From JAPPHY01 sp034423135 (lineage in GTDB: Bacteria; Chloroflexota; Dehalococcoidia; Lucifugimonadales; UBA2985), in contig DAOUJC010000015.1 in the NCBI GenBank assembly GCA_034423135.1, forward strand, positions 1 to 13,043: a stretch of DNA of 13,043 bases, written 5' to 3'. Of this stretch, positions 6,229 to 12,644 are shown piece after piece (within the stretch, counting starts at the first letter, position 1; every line of letters starts with the position of its first letter). A program made the position numbers and the translations under genes. The notes under the pieces were generated by a model, which saw only the letters and a list, made by a program, of their open reading frames with translations, was not told the DNA's origin and did no database searches.

Positions 6229-8381
6229 TCCACTCGCTCCTCGGCAGCCTCCGTCTCCGGCTCGCCCTCCGGCGCAGGGCCGCGGTAGCCGCAGGCCGTG
6301 CACCGCGCGCCGTTGCGCCCGGCCGCCACCAGCAGTTCGCCGCACTCCGGGCACGGCTCTGTTAGGGGCCGCTGCTGCACCGTGAAGTCGCACTTCGGAT
6401 AGTTGGAGCAGCCATAGAACACCCTGCCGCCTTTGCGCGCGCGCCTCTGCAAGAGGTCGCCTGCGCATCGCGGGCAGTTGACGCCCGTGGGCACCTGGTA
6501 CGGCTTGCTGCTGCGGCACTCCGGGAAGCCGGTGCAGGACAGGAACCGCCCGAAGCGGCCCATCTTCACGGCCATGAACTTCCCGCACTGGTCGCACTTC
6601 TGCTCCGTCACCTCGTCGGCGACCTGCATGCGCTCGATCTTGAGGGCTTCCTCCACGGAGCGGCTGAACCCACCGTAGAACTCGCCCAGCACGGGCGTCC
6701 ACTCCCGCTCGCCGCGGGCGATGTCGTCAAGCTCGTTCTCCATCTGCGCGGTGAAGCCGGAGTCCATGATGTCCGGGAAGCTCCGGCGCAGCAGCTCACA
6801 CACCGTCGAACCAAGCGCTGTTGTCCTGAAGCTGCCGTTGGTCTTGGACACGTACTCCCTGTCCTGGATGGTGGAGATTGTGGGCGCGTATGTGCTGGGC
6901 CTGCCTATGCCTAACTCCTCCAGCTTCTTGATCAGCGACGCCTCCGTGTACCTGGGCGGAGGCTGCGTGAAGTGCTGTTCAGGCTTGAGGCCCAGGCACT
7001 CCAGCGCGTCGCCCTGGGTGAGGTTGGGCAGCGTGGCCTGCTCCCCGCTGTCTGAGGCGTCGTCGCGGTCCTCCATGTAGAGCACGCGGAATCCAGCGAA
7101 CCTGAGCACGCTGCCGCTGGCCCTGAACACGTATGCGCGGCCTGATTCGGCGCGGGCCTCTACCTCCACCGACGTGGAGTCGAGCACGGCGTCGGCCATC
7201 TGGCTCGCCGTCATGCGCTTCCAGATCAGCTCATACAGCCGCATCTGCTCCCTGGACAGGTGGCCTGCCAGCGACTCCGGGTCGCGCTGGACGGAAGTAG
7301 GCCGGATGGCCTCGTGAGCCTCCTGCGCGCCCTTGCTCCTGGTCGCGTACGTCCTTGGCGACTTCGGGGCGTAGTCGGAGCCGTACCGCTTGCGCACATA
7401 GGCAAGCGTCTCCTGTAGTGCCGACGAGGCGACGCTGGTGGAGTCTGTGCGCATGTACGTGATGAGTCCGACGGAGCCCTCGTCACCCACGGACAGCCCT
7501 TCGTAGAGCTGCTGGGCCAGCGCCATGGTCCTGCGGGCCGAGAACCGCAGCTTCCGCCACGCCTCTTGCTGTAGCGAGCTTGTGGTGAATGGGGCGGCCG
7601 GCCGTTGCTTCACCTGCCGCTTCCTGACCTGAGACACGCTGTAGGAGGCGCCATGGAGGTCGGCCACCAGGCCCATCGCCTCCGCCTCAGCCGGGATGTC
7701 CAGCCTTCGCTTTTCGCCCGCCACGGAGTGCAGGCCGGCCTTGAAGACGCCTGCCGGCTTGGAGCCTCCCCGTAGCTGAGCCTCTATCGTCCAGTACTCT
7801 TTGGGCACGAAGGCCGCAATCTCGCCGTCGCGGTCAGCCACCAGCCTCAGCGCTACCGACTGCACCCTGCCCGCGGAGAGCCGTCTGGTACGAGCGTTGT
7901 AGTGGGACACCTTCTGCCACAGCACGGGGCTGAGCTTGTAGCCCACCAGCCGGTCAAGTATACGCCGCGCCTGCTGGGCGTTGACCAGGTTATCGTCGAT
8001 ATCGCGCGGGCTCTCGAACGCCTCTCGAATCGCCTCCTGTGTGATCTCGTGGAACACCACGCGCTTCACAGTCTTGTTACCGAGGCCAGCTGAGTGCACC
8101 AGGTGCCAGGCAATCGCCTCGCCCTCTCGGTCGGGGTCGGTGGCCAGGTAGACGTTGGAGACGCCTCGCGACTTCTGGCGCACCTCCTTCACCACCTTCT
8201 CCTTGTCCTTCATCACCTCGTACTTGGGCTCAAAGTCGCGCTCCACGTCCACGCCCAGCCCTCCCGGGGGCAGGTCGCGCACATGGCCCAGCGACGCGAG
8301 CACGGTGTAGTCGCCGCCGAGATAACGGCCGACGGTGCGCGCCTTTGCGGGTGACTCAACTATTACCAGATTCTTCGACAT
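6216..8381 (-). CDS. topA: DNA topoisomerase I (type IA)
   Basis: TopA relaxes negative supercoils by cutting one strand through a 5'-phosphotyrosine. The 721 residues give a complete enzyme. The TOPRIM domain starts at once (MSKNLVIVESPAKA, Glu9) and continues with the acidic triad TDPDREGE (Asp82, Asp84, Glu86). The active-site Tyr309 sits in GLITYMRTDSTS with Arg311. Three C4 zinc ribbons close the protein: Cys596/599/616/622, Cys636/639/658/664 and Cys677/680/694/697. An acidic tail rich in Glu and Ala follows the last ribbon. The ATG at 8381 is fixed by the invariant N-terminal strand. Its Shine-Dalgarno GAGGAG overlaps the dprA stop and lies only 2 nt from the ATG, which is short. The gene is the middle member of dprA-topA-xer, with 6 bp between dprA and topA. 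Confidence 0.98.
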   Translation of the reverse strand: MSKNLVIVESPAKARTVGRYLGGDYTVLASLGHVRDLPPGGLGVDVERDFEPKYEVMKDKEKVVKEVRQKSRGVSNVYLATDPDREGEAIAWHLVHSAGLGNKTVKRVVFHEITQEAIREAFESPRDIDDNLVNAQQARRILDRLVGYKLSPVLWQKVSHYNARTRRLSAGRVQSVALRLVADRDGEIAAFVPKEYWTIEAQLRGGSKPAGVFKAGLHSVAGEKRRLDIPAEAEAMGLVADLHGASYSVSQVRKRQVKQRPAAPFTTSSLQQEAWRKLRFSARRTMALAQQLYEGLSVGDEGSVGLITYMRTDSTSVASSALQETLAYVRKRYGSDYAPKSPRTYATRSKGAQEAHEAIRPTSVQRDPESLAGHLSREQMRLYELIWKRMTASQMADAVLDSTSVEVEARAESGRAYVFRASGSVLRFAGFRVLYMEDRDDASDSGEQATLPNLTQGDALECLGLKPEQHFTQPPPRYTEASLIKKLEELGIGRPSTYAPTISTIQDREYVSKTNGSFRTTALGSTVCELLRRSFPDIMDSGFTAQMENELDDIARGEREWTPVLGEFYGGFSRSVEEALKIERMQVADEVTEQKCDQCGKFMAVKMGRFGRFLSCTGFPECRSSKPYQVPTGVNCPRCAGDLLQRRARKGGRVFYGCSNYPKCDFTVQQRPLTEPCPECGELLVAAGRNGARCTACGYRGPAPEGEPETEAAEERVEVAV

Positions 8382-8387
8382 ATCTCC

Positions 8388-9515
8388 TCACGCATTTGCT
8401 GTCTCGTAGAGTGCGGGGGCCTCCCTGGTCCTGACGTAGTTCATGCCGCCCACCTGCTTCACAAGGCCCCTGATCTCCATCATTGTAAGCGAGCTGCTCA
8501 CAGCGGCAACCGGTAGCCCGGAAGCACGCTGGATCTCGTCGATGTGTACCGGCTCGTACGTGATCCAGGTGAGCAACTGAGTCTCGCGGCCGTCCTGCGG
8601 CAGCACCGCCCTGAGCTCCATCTGCTGTCCCAGCGCGGAGAAGTTCAGCTCTGCCAGGATGTCCGCGTAGCCGAGCACCGTCTTGGCGCCGTCCTGTATC
8701 AGCCGGTTGGACTCGCGGCTGGCCGGCGAGAGGATGCTGCCGGGCACGGCCATCACCTCACGGTTCTGGTCGACGGCGTGCCTCACCGTCCAGAGAGCGC
8801 CGCTGCCCTCGCCCGCCTCTACCACCAGCGTGCCGGGCGTCAACCCGCTCAGCAGGCGGTTGCGCCGCGGGAAGTTCTTGGCCTCGGGCCGTACGCCGGG
8901 AGGGTGCTCGCTCACCAGCGCGCCGTTGCGCGTGATCTCGCGGGCCATGTTCGAGTGCTCGGGCGGGTAAATCGTGTCCAGCCCGCTGGCCAGGACTGCG
9001 ACGGTGCGGCCGCCGGCGTCCAGCGCGGCTCGATGCGCCGTGCCGTCGATGCCGCGGGCCAGCCCGCTCACGACGGTGACGCCGTTCTTGGCCAGGTCCC
9101 ACGCGATCTGGTGCGCCACCTCCCGACCGTAGGCGGTGGTCTTACGCGTGCCCACGATAGTGACGGCGCGCTCATCGTCCGGTTCCAGCGTGCCCTTCAC
9201 ATAGAGAACGGGCGGGTACTCGTAAATCTCGCGGAGCAGGCGCGGGTAGCCCTCGTCGTGGATGGTGAAGGCGTCGATGCCCTGTCGCGCCAGTCGGTCC
9301 ATCTCGGCTTCCGGCGTGATGGACGAGCGGCGAGTAACCACCGAACGAACCGACCGCTGGTCAAGGCCGGCCGCGACCAACTCGTCAGACGAGGCGCGCC
9401 ATGCGCGCTCCATCGAGCCGAAGTGGCCCTCCAGGAGAGCGAACCTGGCCCTGCCTATGGTGGGTATGCGGTTGAACGCCACCCAGTATCCAACTTCTTC
9501 CCGGCTCACGGACAT
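8388..9515 (-). CDS. dprA: DNA-processing protein DprA
   Basis: DprA (Smf) binds incoming single-stranded DNA and loads RecA during natural transformation. It is also found in many bacteria not known to be competent. The 375 residues carry an N-terminal helix-hairpin-helix-like region (about 5-60, with RIPTIGRARF) and the Rossmann-like core. The core motifs are TIVGTRKTTAYG (119-130), SGLARGID (150-157), VAVLASGLD (172-180), SEHPPG (202-207), FPRRNRLLSGL (215-225), GSGALWTV (237-244) and AVPG (256-259). A C-terminal winged-helix domain follows (about 305-365, EPVHIDEIQRASGLP). A Lys stands where the usual GSR-x-x-S motif has a variable residue, which is unremarkable. It is the first gene of the operon with topA and xer. 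The ATG at 9515 has only a weak AGGT ribosome site, but a promoter lies directly upstream and the message may be nearly leaderless. Confidence 0.97.
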   Translation of the reverse strand: MSVSREEVGYWVAFNRIPTIGRARFALLEGHFGSMERAWRASSDELVAAGLDQRSVRSVVTRRSSITPEAEMDRLARQGIDAFTIHDEGYPRLLREIYEYPPVLYVKGTLEPDDERAVTIVGTRKTTAYGREVAHQIAWDLAKNGVTVVSGLARGIDGTAHRAALDAGGRTVAVLASGLDTIYPPEHSNMAREITRNGALVSEHPPGVRPEAKNFPRRNRLLSGLTPGTLVVEAGEGSGALWTVRHAVDQNREVMAVPGSILSPASRESNRLIQDGAKTVLGYADILAELNFSALGQQMELRAVLPQDGRETQLLTWITYEPVHIDEIQRASGLPVAAVSSSLTMMEIRGLVKQVGGMNYVRTREAPALYETANA

Positions 9516-9524
9516 AGTCTACCT

Positions 9525-9552
9525 AGCATAGCATAGGGCAGTCGGATGGCAA
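9525..9552 (-). promoter_or_regulatory. Promoter candidate for the dprA-topA-xer operon
   Basis: On the minus strand, TTGCCA (9552-9547) is followed by 16 bp and TATGCT (9530-9525). A second, overlapping TATGCT at 9535-9530 would have an 11-bp spacer and is less likely. The -10 ends 9 nt before the dprA ATG, so the transcript would start within a few bases of the start codon. Confidence 0.45.
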
Positions 9553-9600
9553 GAGGCCGCAGGCGCGTGAAGCAGGCGGGTATGCCGAGGCAATCTCTCA

Positions 9601-9805
9601 CCGTCATTCCGAGCGGAGCGCAGCGAAGTCGAGGAATCTAGGACTTTCGCCGTACTTCACGGCCAGTCCCCTGGATTGCGGCTTCCGCCGCAATGACGGT
9701 TGGAGGGATTGCTCGCAGCGCGCTCCGCAGGCTAATGCCTAGAGGGTGGTACAAACGCGGGACGTCTCAGATTTCTCGACTCGGCTACGCCTCGCTCGAA
9801 ATGAC
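9601..9805. repeat. Interrupted MITE-like inverted repeat, copy C
   Basis: The left arm CCGTCATTCCGAGCGGAGCG at 9601-9620, running on to GAGGAATCT, answers the right arm AGATTTCTCGACTCGG and GCTCGAAATGAC ending at 9805. The arms are about 37 bp with roughly eight mismatches. The centre is about 90 bp longer than in the 113-bp copies. The inner flanks (TTCGCCGTACTTCACGGCCAG and GGACGTCTCAGA) still resemble theirs, so about 9668-9758 looks like an insertion. Confidence 0.7.
9675..9694. repeat. Small perfect hairpin, copy 1
   Basis: ATTGCGGC and GCCGCAAT pair perfectly around TTCC. The same hairpin with loop TTTC occurs at 12335-12354, in both cases preceded by CTGG and followed by GACGG. Confidence 0.75.
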
Positions 9806-9870
9806 AACGCGATGTGGACGCCTCGCCTGGAACGTCGGCGGTAGCCGAGTGACCGCCCCACGCAGCCGCC

Positions 9871-11298
9871 CTACGCCGCATCTTCGCGCCAGCGGTAGTA
9901 GTCCACCAGGCGGCGGATGGCGCGAGCGGCCCGGCTGATCGTCGGGAACACGGCAAAGCCGTCCTTCACGCACTGCCGGTGCAGCTCTGCCGAAGCCTTG
10001 AGCAGCTTGTCGTTGTCCGGGATGTAGTCGGCGATCACCAGCGCCACCGGCTTGCCCATCTCGCTGGCGATTGCGGCCGTGCGCTCCAGCATCCGGCTCG
10101 AACGCGTGGGCCGGCGTGAGCGGCGCCCGTTGGAAGGCACGGACGGCGCAACACCGTTGATCACAACGTTGAAGTCGGGATCGGCGGCGATCATGCTGAT
10201 TACATCGTGCGGCGTCAGCTTGCTGCCGCCCATGATGGAGCCGTCCACGGGGTTGGTGACCCACGCGCCAAAGAAGGGGTCCTTTTCGACGAGCTCCTCC
10301 CGCACGGAGTCTGGTATGGGCGGCAACTGGAGACCCGCCTCCTCGCACTCGTCCGCGGACATGACGCCCTTGCCGCCGGTGCCGCCTCCAACCAGCAGGT
10401 TCACTCCCGTGGCCGCCGGCATTCGCGCGAATGCCACCAGCGAGTCCAGCAGGTCCTCCATGCTGAACGCGTTGACCACGCCCATCTGACGGCACATCGC
10501 CTCCCACACCTCGTTGGCGCCTGCCAGCGAGCCCGTGTGCGACGACGCCATGTTGGTTCCGGACTGTGTCCTGCCGCCCTTCAGCAGCACCACGGGCTTC
10601 CGCTTCGACGCATAGCCGAGCGCCTTGGCAAACCGGCGGCCGTCCTTCACGCCCTCGATGTACCCGCCGATCAGCTCAGTTTCCGGGTCGTCTGCCAGGT
10701 ACTCCAGCAGGTCGGCCTCGTTGAGGTCGAGCGCGTTGCCGTAGCTGATCACTTTGCTGAATCGCAGGCCGCGCACGGCGCCCACCGAGATCATCTCGCC
10801 CGCGTTTCCGCCGCTCTGCGAGATGATGCCGACGTTGCCGTACTCCCAGGGGAACTCCCTGCCCCAGGCGATGCCCTCCTTGGGATAGTACAGCCCCATG
10901 CAGTTGGGGCCGAGAATCCGCATGCCTGCCGACCTGGCCTTGGCGAGCATGTCACGCTCCATCTGCGCGCCCTCCGCGGAGCCGGTCTCGCTGAAGCGCG
11001 CCGTGAAGAAATGGAGCGCCTTCACGCCTTTGCTCACGCAGTCGTCGACCAGGTCGAGCGCGGCGTTGTTGGGCACGGCGGAGACCACGTAGTCGACTGG
11101 GCCGGGCACGTCGCGCACCGACGCGTACGTGCGTTCGCCCAGTATCTCCGTTGCCCTTCCGTTGATGGGATAGACGGGCCCTGAGAAGTGCTCCAGGACG
11201 TTCCTGAAGTAGGTGTGACCGAACTTGTCCGGGGACTCCGACGCCCCGGCAACCGCTATGGAGCGGGGATGGAAGATGTAGTCTAGCTCCAGGCCCAT
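9871..11298 (-). CDS. acdA: ADP-forming acyl-CoA synthetase, alpha subunit
   Basis: CoA-binding subunit of an ADP-forming acyl-CoA (acetyl-CoA) synthetase, which interconverts acyl-CoA + ADP + phosphate and acid + CoA + ATP. The 475 residues match the separate alpha subunits of the archaeal enzymes (about 460). An N-terminal CoA-binding Rossmann domain (1-130, GASESPDKFGHTY) is followed by two succinyl-CoA-ligase-like domains. ILGPNCMG (128-135) and SQSGGNAGEM (160-169) are typical. His254 in SSHTGSLAG is the residue expected to be phosphorylated. The region 390-405 is Arg/Ser-rich, but the frame resumes with normal family sequence. The start is clear: GGAGGG precedes the ATG at 11298 by 3 nt. 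It lies 24 bp behind the beta-subunit gene in one operon. Some bacterial homologues act on other acids (propionyl, phenylacetyl and similar), so the substrate is open. Confidence 0.92.
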   Translation of the reverse strand: MGLELDYIFHPRSIAVAGASESPDKFGHTYFRNVLEHFSGPVYPINGRATEILGERTYASVRDVPGPVDYVVSAVPNNAALDLVDDCVSKGVKALHFFTARFSETGSAEGAQMERDMLAKARSAGMRILGPNCMGLYYPKEGIAWGREFPWEYGNVGIISQSGGNAGEMISVGAVRGLRFSKVISYGNALDLNEADLLEYLADDPETELIGGYIEGVKDGRRFAKALGYASKRKPVVLLKGGRTQSGTNMASSHTGSLAGANEVWEAMCRQMGVVNAFSMEDLLDSLVAFARMPAATGVNLLVGGGTGGKGVMSADECEEAGLQLPPIPDSVREELVEKDPFFGAWVTNPVDGSIMGGSKLTPHDVISMIAADPDFNVVINGVAPSVPSNGRRSRRPTRSSRMLERTAAIASEMGKPVALVIADYIPDNDKLLKASAELHRQCVKDGFAVFPTISRAARAIRRLVDYYRWREDAA

Positions 11299-11322
11299 TT
11301 TCCCTCCGGCATAGGGCTGAGA

Positions 11323-12027
11323 CTAGGGGCTTGGCTCCTCAAGAACCACCCGTGCGTCCACCGCAACCAGCCCCTTGGGATAGCAGAGAACGGGGTTGAG
11401 GTCCAGCTCTCTCACCTCCGGATGCTCCTCCAGAAAGCGAGACAGGCCGAGGATGACCTGCTCCAGGCTGTCCAGGTCGCAGGGAGCGTACTGGCGATAC
11501 CCCTGCAGAAGCGGCAGTCCCTTGATCTCGCGTATCATGGCTCGGGCGTCGCGCGGCTCCACCGGCACCAGCCGCATCGAAACGTCACGCAGCATCTCGA
11601 CGAGCACGCCGCCCAGGCCGAACATGACCACGTGCCCGAACTGCGGGTCGCACGTGGCCCCGACGATAACCTCGACGCCCGGCTCCGCCATGCTCTGCAC
11701 GGACACGCCTTCAATCGAGGCCGTGGGCGCGGCAGCGCGTGCGGACGACATGATTGAGTCGTAGGCGGAGCGCACCTGGCCCGCGGTCTCCAGTCCCACC
11801 TTCACGCCGCCAACGTCGCTCTTGTGGGTGATGTCAGGCGAGATCACCTTGAGCACGGCGGGCAGGCCAATCTCATTGGCGATGCGCACGGCCTCCGCGC
11901 GGGAGGTGGCCAGGCGTGTGGGCACAACCGGGATGCCCGCCTCCTCCAGCAGCTGCTTGGACTCGACCTCGCTGAGCAGAGTCCGACCGGCGCGGCGGGC
12001 CGCCTCGACGATTCCCGCAGTGGTCAT
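11323..12027 (-). CDS. acdB: ADP-forming acyl-CoA synthetase, beta subunit (ATP-grasp)
   Basis: Nucleotide-binding subunit that passes the phosphate between the alpha-subunit histidine and ADP. The 234 residues match the family's free-standing beta subunit (about 232). The ATP-grasp_5 fold is visible: Lys60 in PAVLKVISPDITHKSD, His68 in that segment (the second relay histidine in archaeal enzymes), the loop GGVKVGL, the strand GVEVIVGATCDPQFG (117-131), MFGLGGVLVE (135-144), and the metal-binding ELDLNP (207-212, Asp209 and Asn211). The gene precedes acdA by 24 bp. Its ATG at 12027 follows a GGGGGTGAT stretch that serves as ribosome site. A near-consensus promoter lies about 40 bp upstream. 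In many bacteria the two subunits are fused in one chain of about 700 residues. Here they are separate. Confidence 0.93.
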   Translation of the reverse strand: MTTAGIVEAARRAGRTLLSEVESKQLLEEAGIPVVPTRLATSRAEAVRIANEIGLPAVLKVISPDITHKSDVGGVKVGLETAGQVRSAYDSIMSSARAAAPTASIEGVSVQSMAEPGVEVIVGATCDPQFGHVVMFGLGGVLVEMLRDVSMRLVPVEPRDARAMIREIKGLPLLQGYRQYAPCDLDSLEQVILGLSRFLEEHPEVRELDLNPVLCYPKGLVAVDARVVLEEPSP

Positions 12028-12066
12028 GCCATATCACCCCCGGAGCAGGCGTTTGGGACTTCACCG

Positions 12067-12095
12067 AGAGTAGCAATTCGCGATGGCGATGTCAA
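12067..12095 (-). promoter_or_regulatory. Near-consensus promoter for the acdB-acdA operon
   Basis: On the minus strand, TTGACA (12095-12090) is a perfect -35. It is followed by a 17-bp spacer ending in TGC and the -10 TACTCT (12072-12067). The TG one base before the -10 makes it an extended -10. A start near 12060 would leave a leader of about 33 nt. Confidence 0.65.
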
Positions 12096-12141
12096 CTACA
12101 CGGCGAGAGCCGCGGCAGGGCCAGCCGGCGGCCTTGTTTTC

Positions 12142-12177
12142 CCCGCTCATATGGTTCGACAGGCTCACCATGAGCGG
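12142..12177 (-). repeat. REP-like hairpin, type I, first of a doublet
   Basis: Identical to the unit at 2496-2532 except that the last base of the right outer arm is A instead of G. A type II unit in the opposite orientation follows after 8 bp. Confidence 0.93.
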
Positions 12178-12185
12178 AATCCCTA

Positions 12186-12223
12186 CCCGCTCACCCTGAG
12201 CCCCGTCGAAGGGCATGAGCGGG
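12186..12223 (+). repeat. REP-like hairpin, type II, second of a doublet
   Basis: Outer arms CCCGCTCA and TGAGCGGG, inner arms CCCT and AGGG. The loop is GAGCCCCGTCGA, one base longer than GAGCTTGTCGA elsewhere. Both stems are intact. Confidence 0.9.
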
Positions 12224-12263
12224 GCAGCGCGCCGATGCGGGGGAAGGATCACCCTCACTCTGA

Positions 12264-12286
12264 CTCTCCCCCATCAAGGGGGAGAG
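12264..12286. repeat. C/G-rich perfect hairpin 1
   Basis: CTCTCCCCC and GGGGGAGAG pair perfectly around ATCAA. No T-run follows on either strand, so a classical intrinsic terminator is not indicated. Confidence 0.75.
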
Positions 12287-12293
12287 AATTGCT

Positions 12294-12316
12294 CCTTCCC
12301 CCCTTGTGGGGGAAGG
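12294..12316. repeat. C/G-rich perfect hairpin 2
   Basis: CCTTCCCCC and GGGGGAAGG pair perfectly around CTTGT. It has the same total length (23 bp) as the hairpin 7 bp to its left, so the two form a tandem pair. Confidence 0.75.
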
Positions 12317-12334
12317 TTGGGATGGGGGGACTGG

Positions 12335-12354
12335 ATTGCGGCTTTCGCCGCAAT
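12335..12354. repeat. Small perfect hairpin, copy 2
   Basis: ATTGCGGC and GCCGCAAT pair perfectly around TTTC. The flanks CTGG and GACGG match those of the copy at 9675-9694. Its right half is the start of the repeat segment shared with 2580-2616. Confidence 0.75.
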
Positions 12355-12386
12355 GACGGAGGCGGCGGTTGCGGCCACCTCCACTG
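12347..12386 (+). repeat. GC-rich repeat segment preceding the 113-bp element
   Basis: Matches 2580-2616 apart from 3 extra bases (ACC) and one further change near its end. Together with the following element this gives a shared block of about 150 bp at the two places. Confidence 0.75.
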
Positions 12387-12499
12387 CCGTCATTTCGAGC
12401 GAAGCCGAGAAATCTTGGACACTCGGCGTGATTCACTGCTGGTCTGAGGGCGAGTGTCCTGGATTCCTCGACTCCGCTGCGCTCCGCTAGGAATGACGG
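12387..12499. repeat. 113-bp MITE-like inverted repeat, copy B
   Basis: The ends CCGTCATT (12387-12394) and AATGACGG (12492-12499) pair. Towards the centre GGACACTCG (12417-12425) pairs perfectly with CGAGTGTCC (12451-12459), leaving a core of about 25 nt. The element is therefore a long imperfect hairpin over its whole length. It is the best preserved of the three copies and has no coding capacity. Confidence 0.85.
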
Positions 12500-12514
12500 T
12501 GGATCTAGGCGCGG

Positions 12515-12550
12515 CCCGCTCGAATGGTTCGACAGGCTCACCACGAGCGG
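12515..12550 (-). repeat. REP-like hairpin, type I, with a compensatory stem change
   Basis: Outer arms CCCGCTCG and CGAGCGGA differ from the other copies at both members of one base pair (A-T changed to G-C), so pairing is kept. Inner arms are TGGT and ACCA. A type II unit follows after 7 bp but is cut by the insertion sequence. Confidence 0.9.
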
Positions 12551-12557
12551 AATATCC

Positions 12558-12571
12558 CCCGCTCACCCTGA
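12558..12571 (+). repeat. Left stub of a type II REP-like hairpin, broken by the IS
   Basis: CCCGCTCACCCTGA matches the first 14 bp of the type II units at 2543 and 12186. After that the sequence departs completely (TGGTATGAAA instead of GCTTGTCGAA). The departure marks the left border of the insertion sequence to within a few bases. Confidence 0.85.
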
Positions 12572-12583
12572 TGGTATGAAAGA

Positions 12584-12644
12584 GTCACCTGATTCCTGCA
12601 TGCTGTATGGGAGAAGACCAACAGCAAAGGAGGGACCAGGTGAC
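12584..12644 (+). promoter_or_regulatory. Imperfect stem over the transposase ribosome site and start
   Basis: GTCACCTG (12584-12591) pairs perfectly with CAGGTGAC (12637-12644), which contains the GTG start. Further inward, CCT pairs with AGG of the Shine-Dalgarno and TGCTG with CAGCA. If formed in mRNA, this fold would hide the AAAGGAGGG site (12626-12634) and the start codon. Confidence 0.5.

Larger units (their letters stand above)
9516..9870. other. Repeat-bearing spacer between dprA and acdA
   Basis: No gene is supported in these 355 bp. They contain the dprA promoter region, an interrupted copy of the 113-bp inverted-repeat family (9601-9805) and, inside it, a small perfect hairpin (9675-9694) that also occurs at 12335-12354. 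Confidence 0.75.
12100..12571. other. Repeat cluster between acdB and the insertion sequence
   Basis: No gene is supported in this stretch. In order it holds an inverted REP doublet (12142-12223), two C/G hairpins (12264-12316), a small hairpin (12335-12354), a GC-rich repeat segment with a 113-bp inverted repeat (12347-12499), a type I REP unit (12515-12550) and the left stub of a type II unit (12558-12571) that ends at the insertion sequence. Confidence 0.8.

Noticed and set aside
6220..6702. N-terminal extension of the Xer frame across the 3' part of topA.
   Set aside because: The translation there is the shifted image of the TopA zinc ribbons, with no start or ribosome site. The recombinase domains fit entirely within 5212-6219.
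8544..9536. 330-codon plus-strand frame over dprA, and the similar 325-codon frame at 10207-11184 over acdA.
   Set aside because: Both lie antisense to well-recognised genes and show shadow composition only.
10080..10150. Possible frameshift in acdA, because residues 390-405 are a run of Arg, Ser and Pro.
   Set aside because: Typical family sequence continues in the same frame after the run (ERTAAIASEMGKPVALVIADYIP). The total length matches the family, so a variable loop is the simpler reading.
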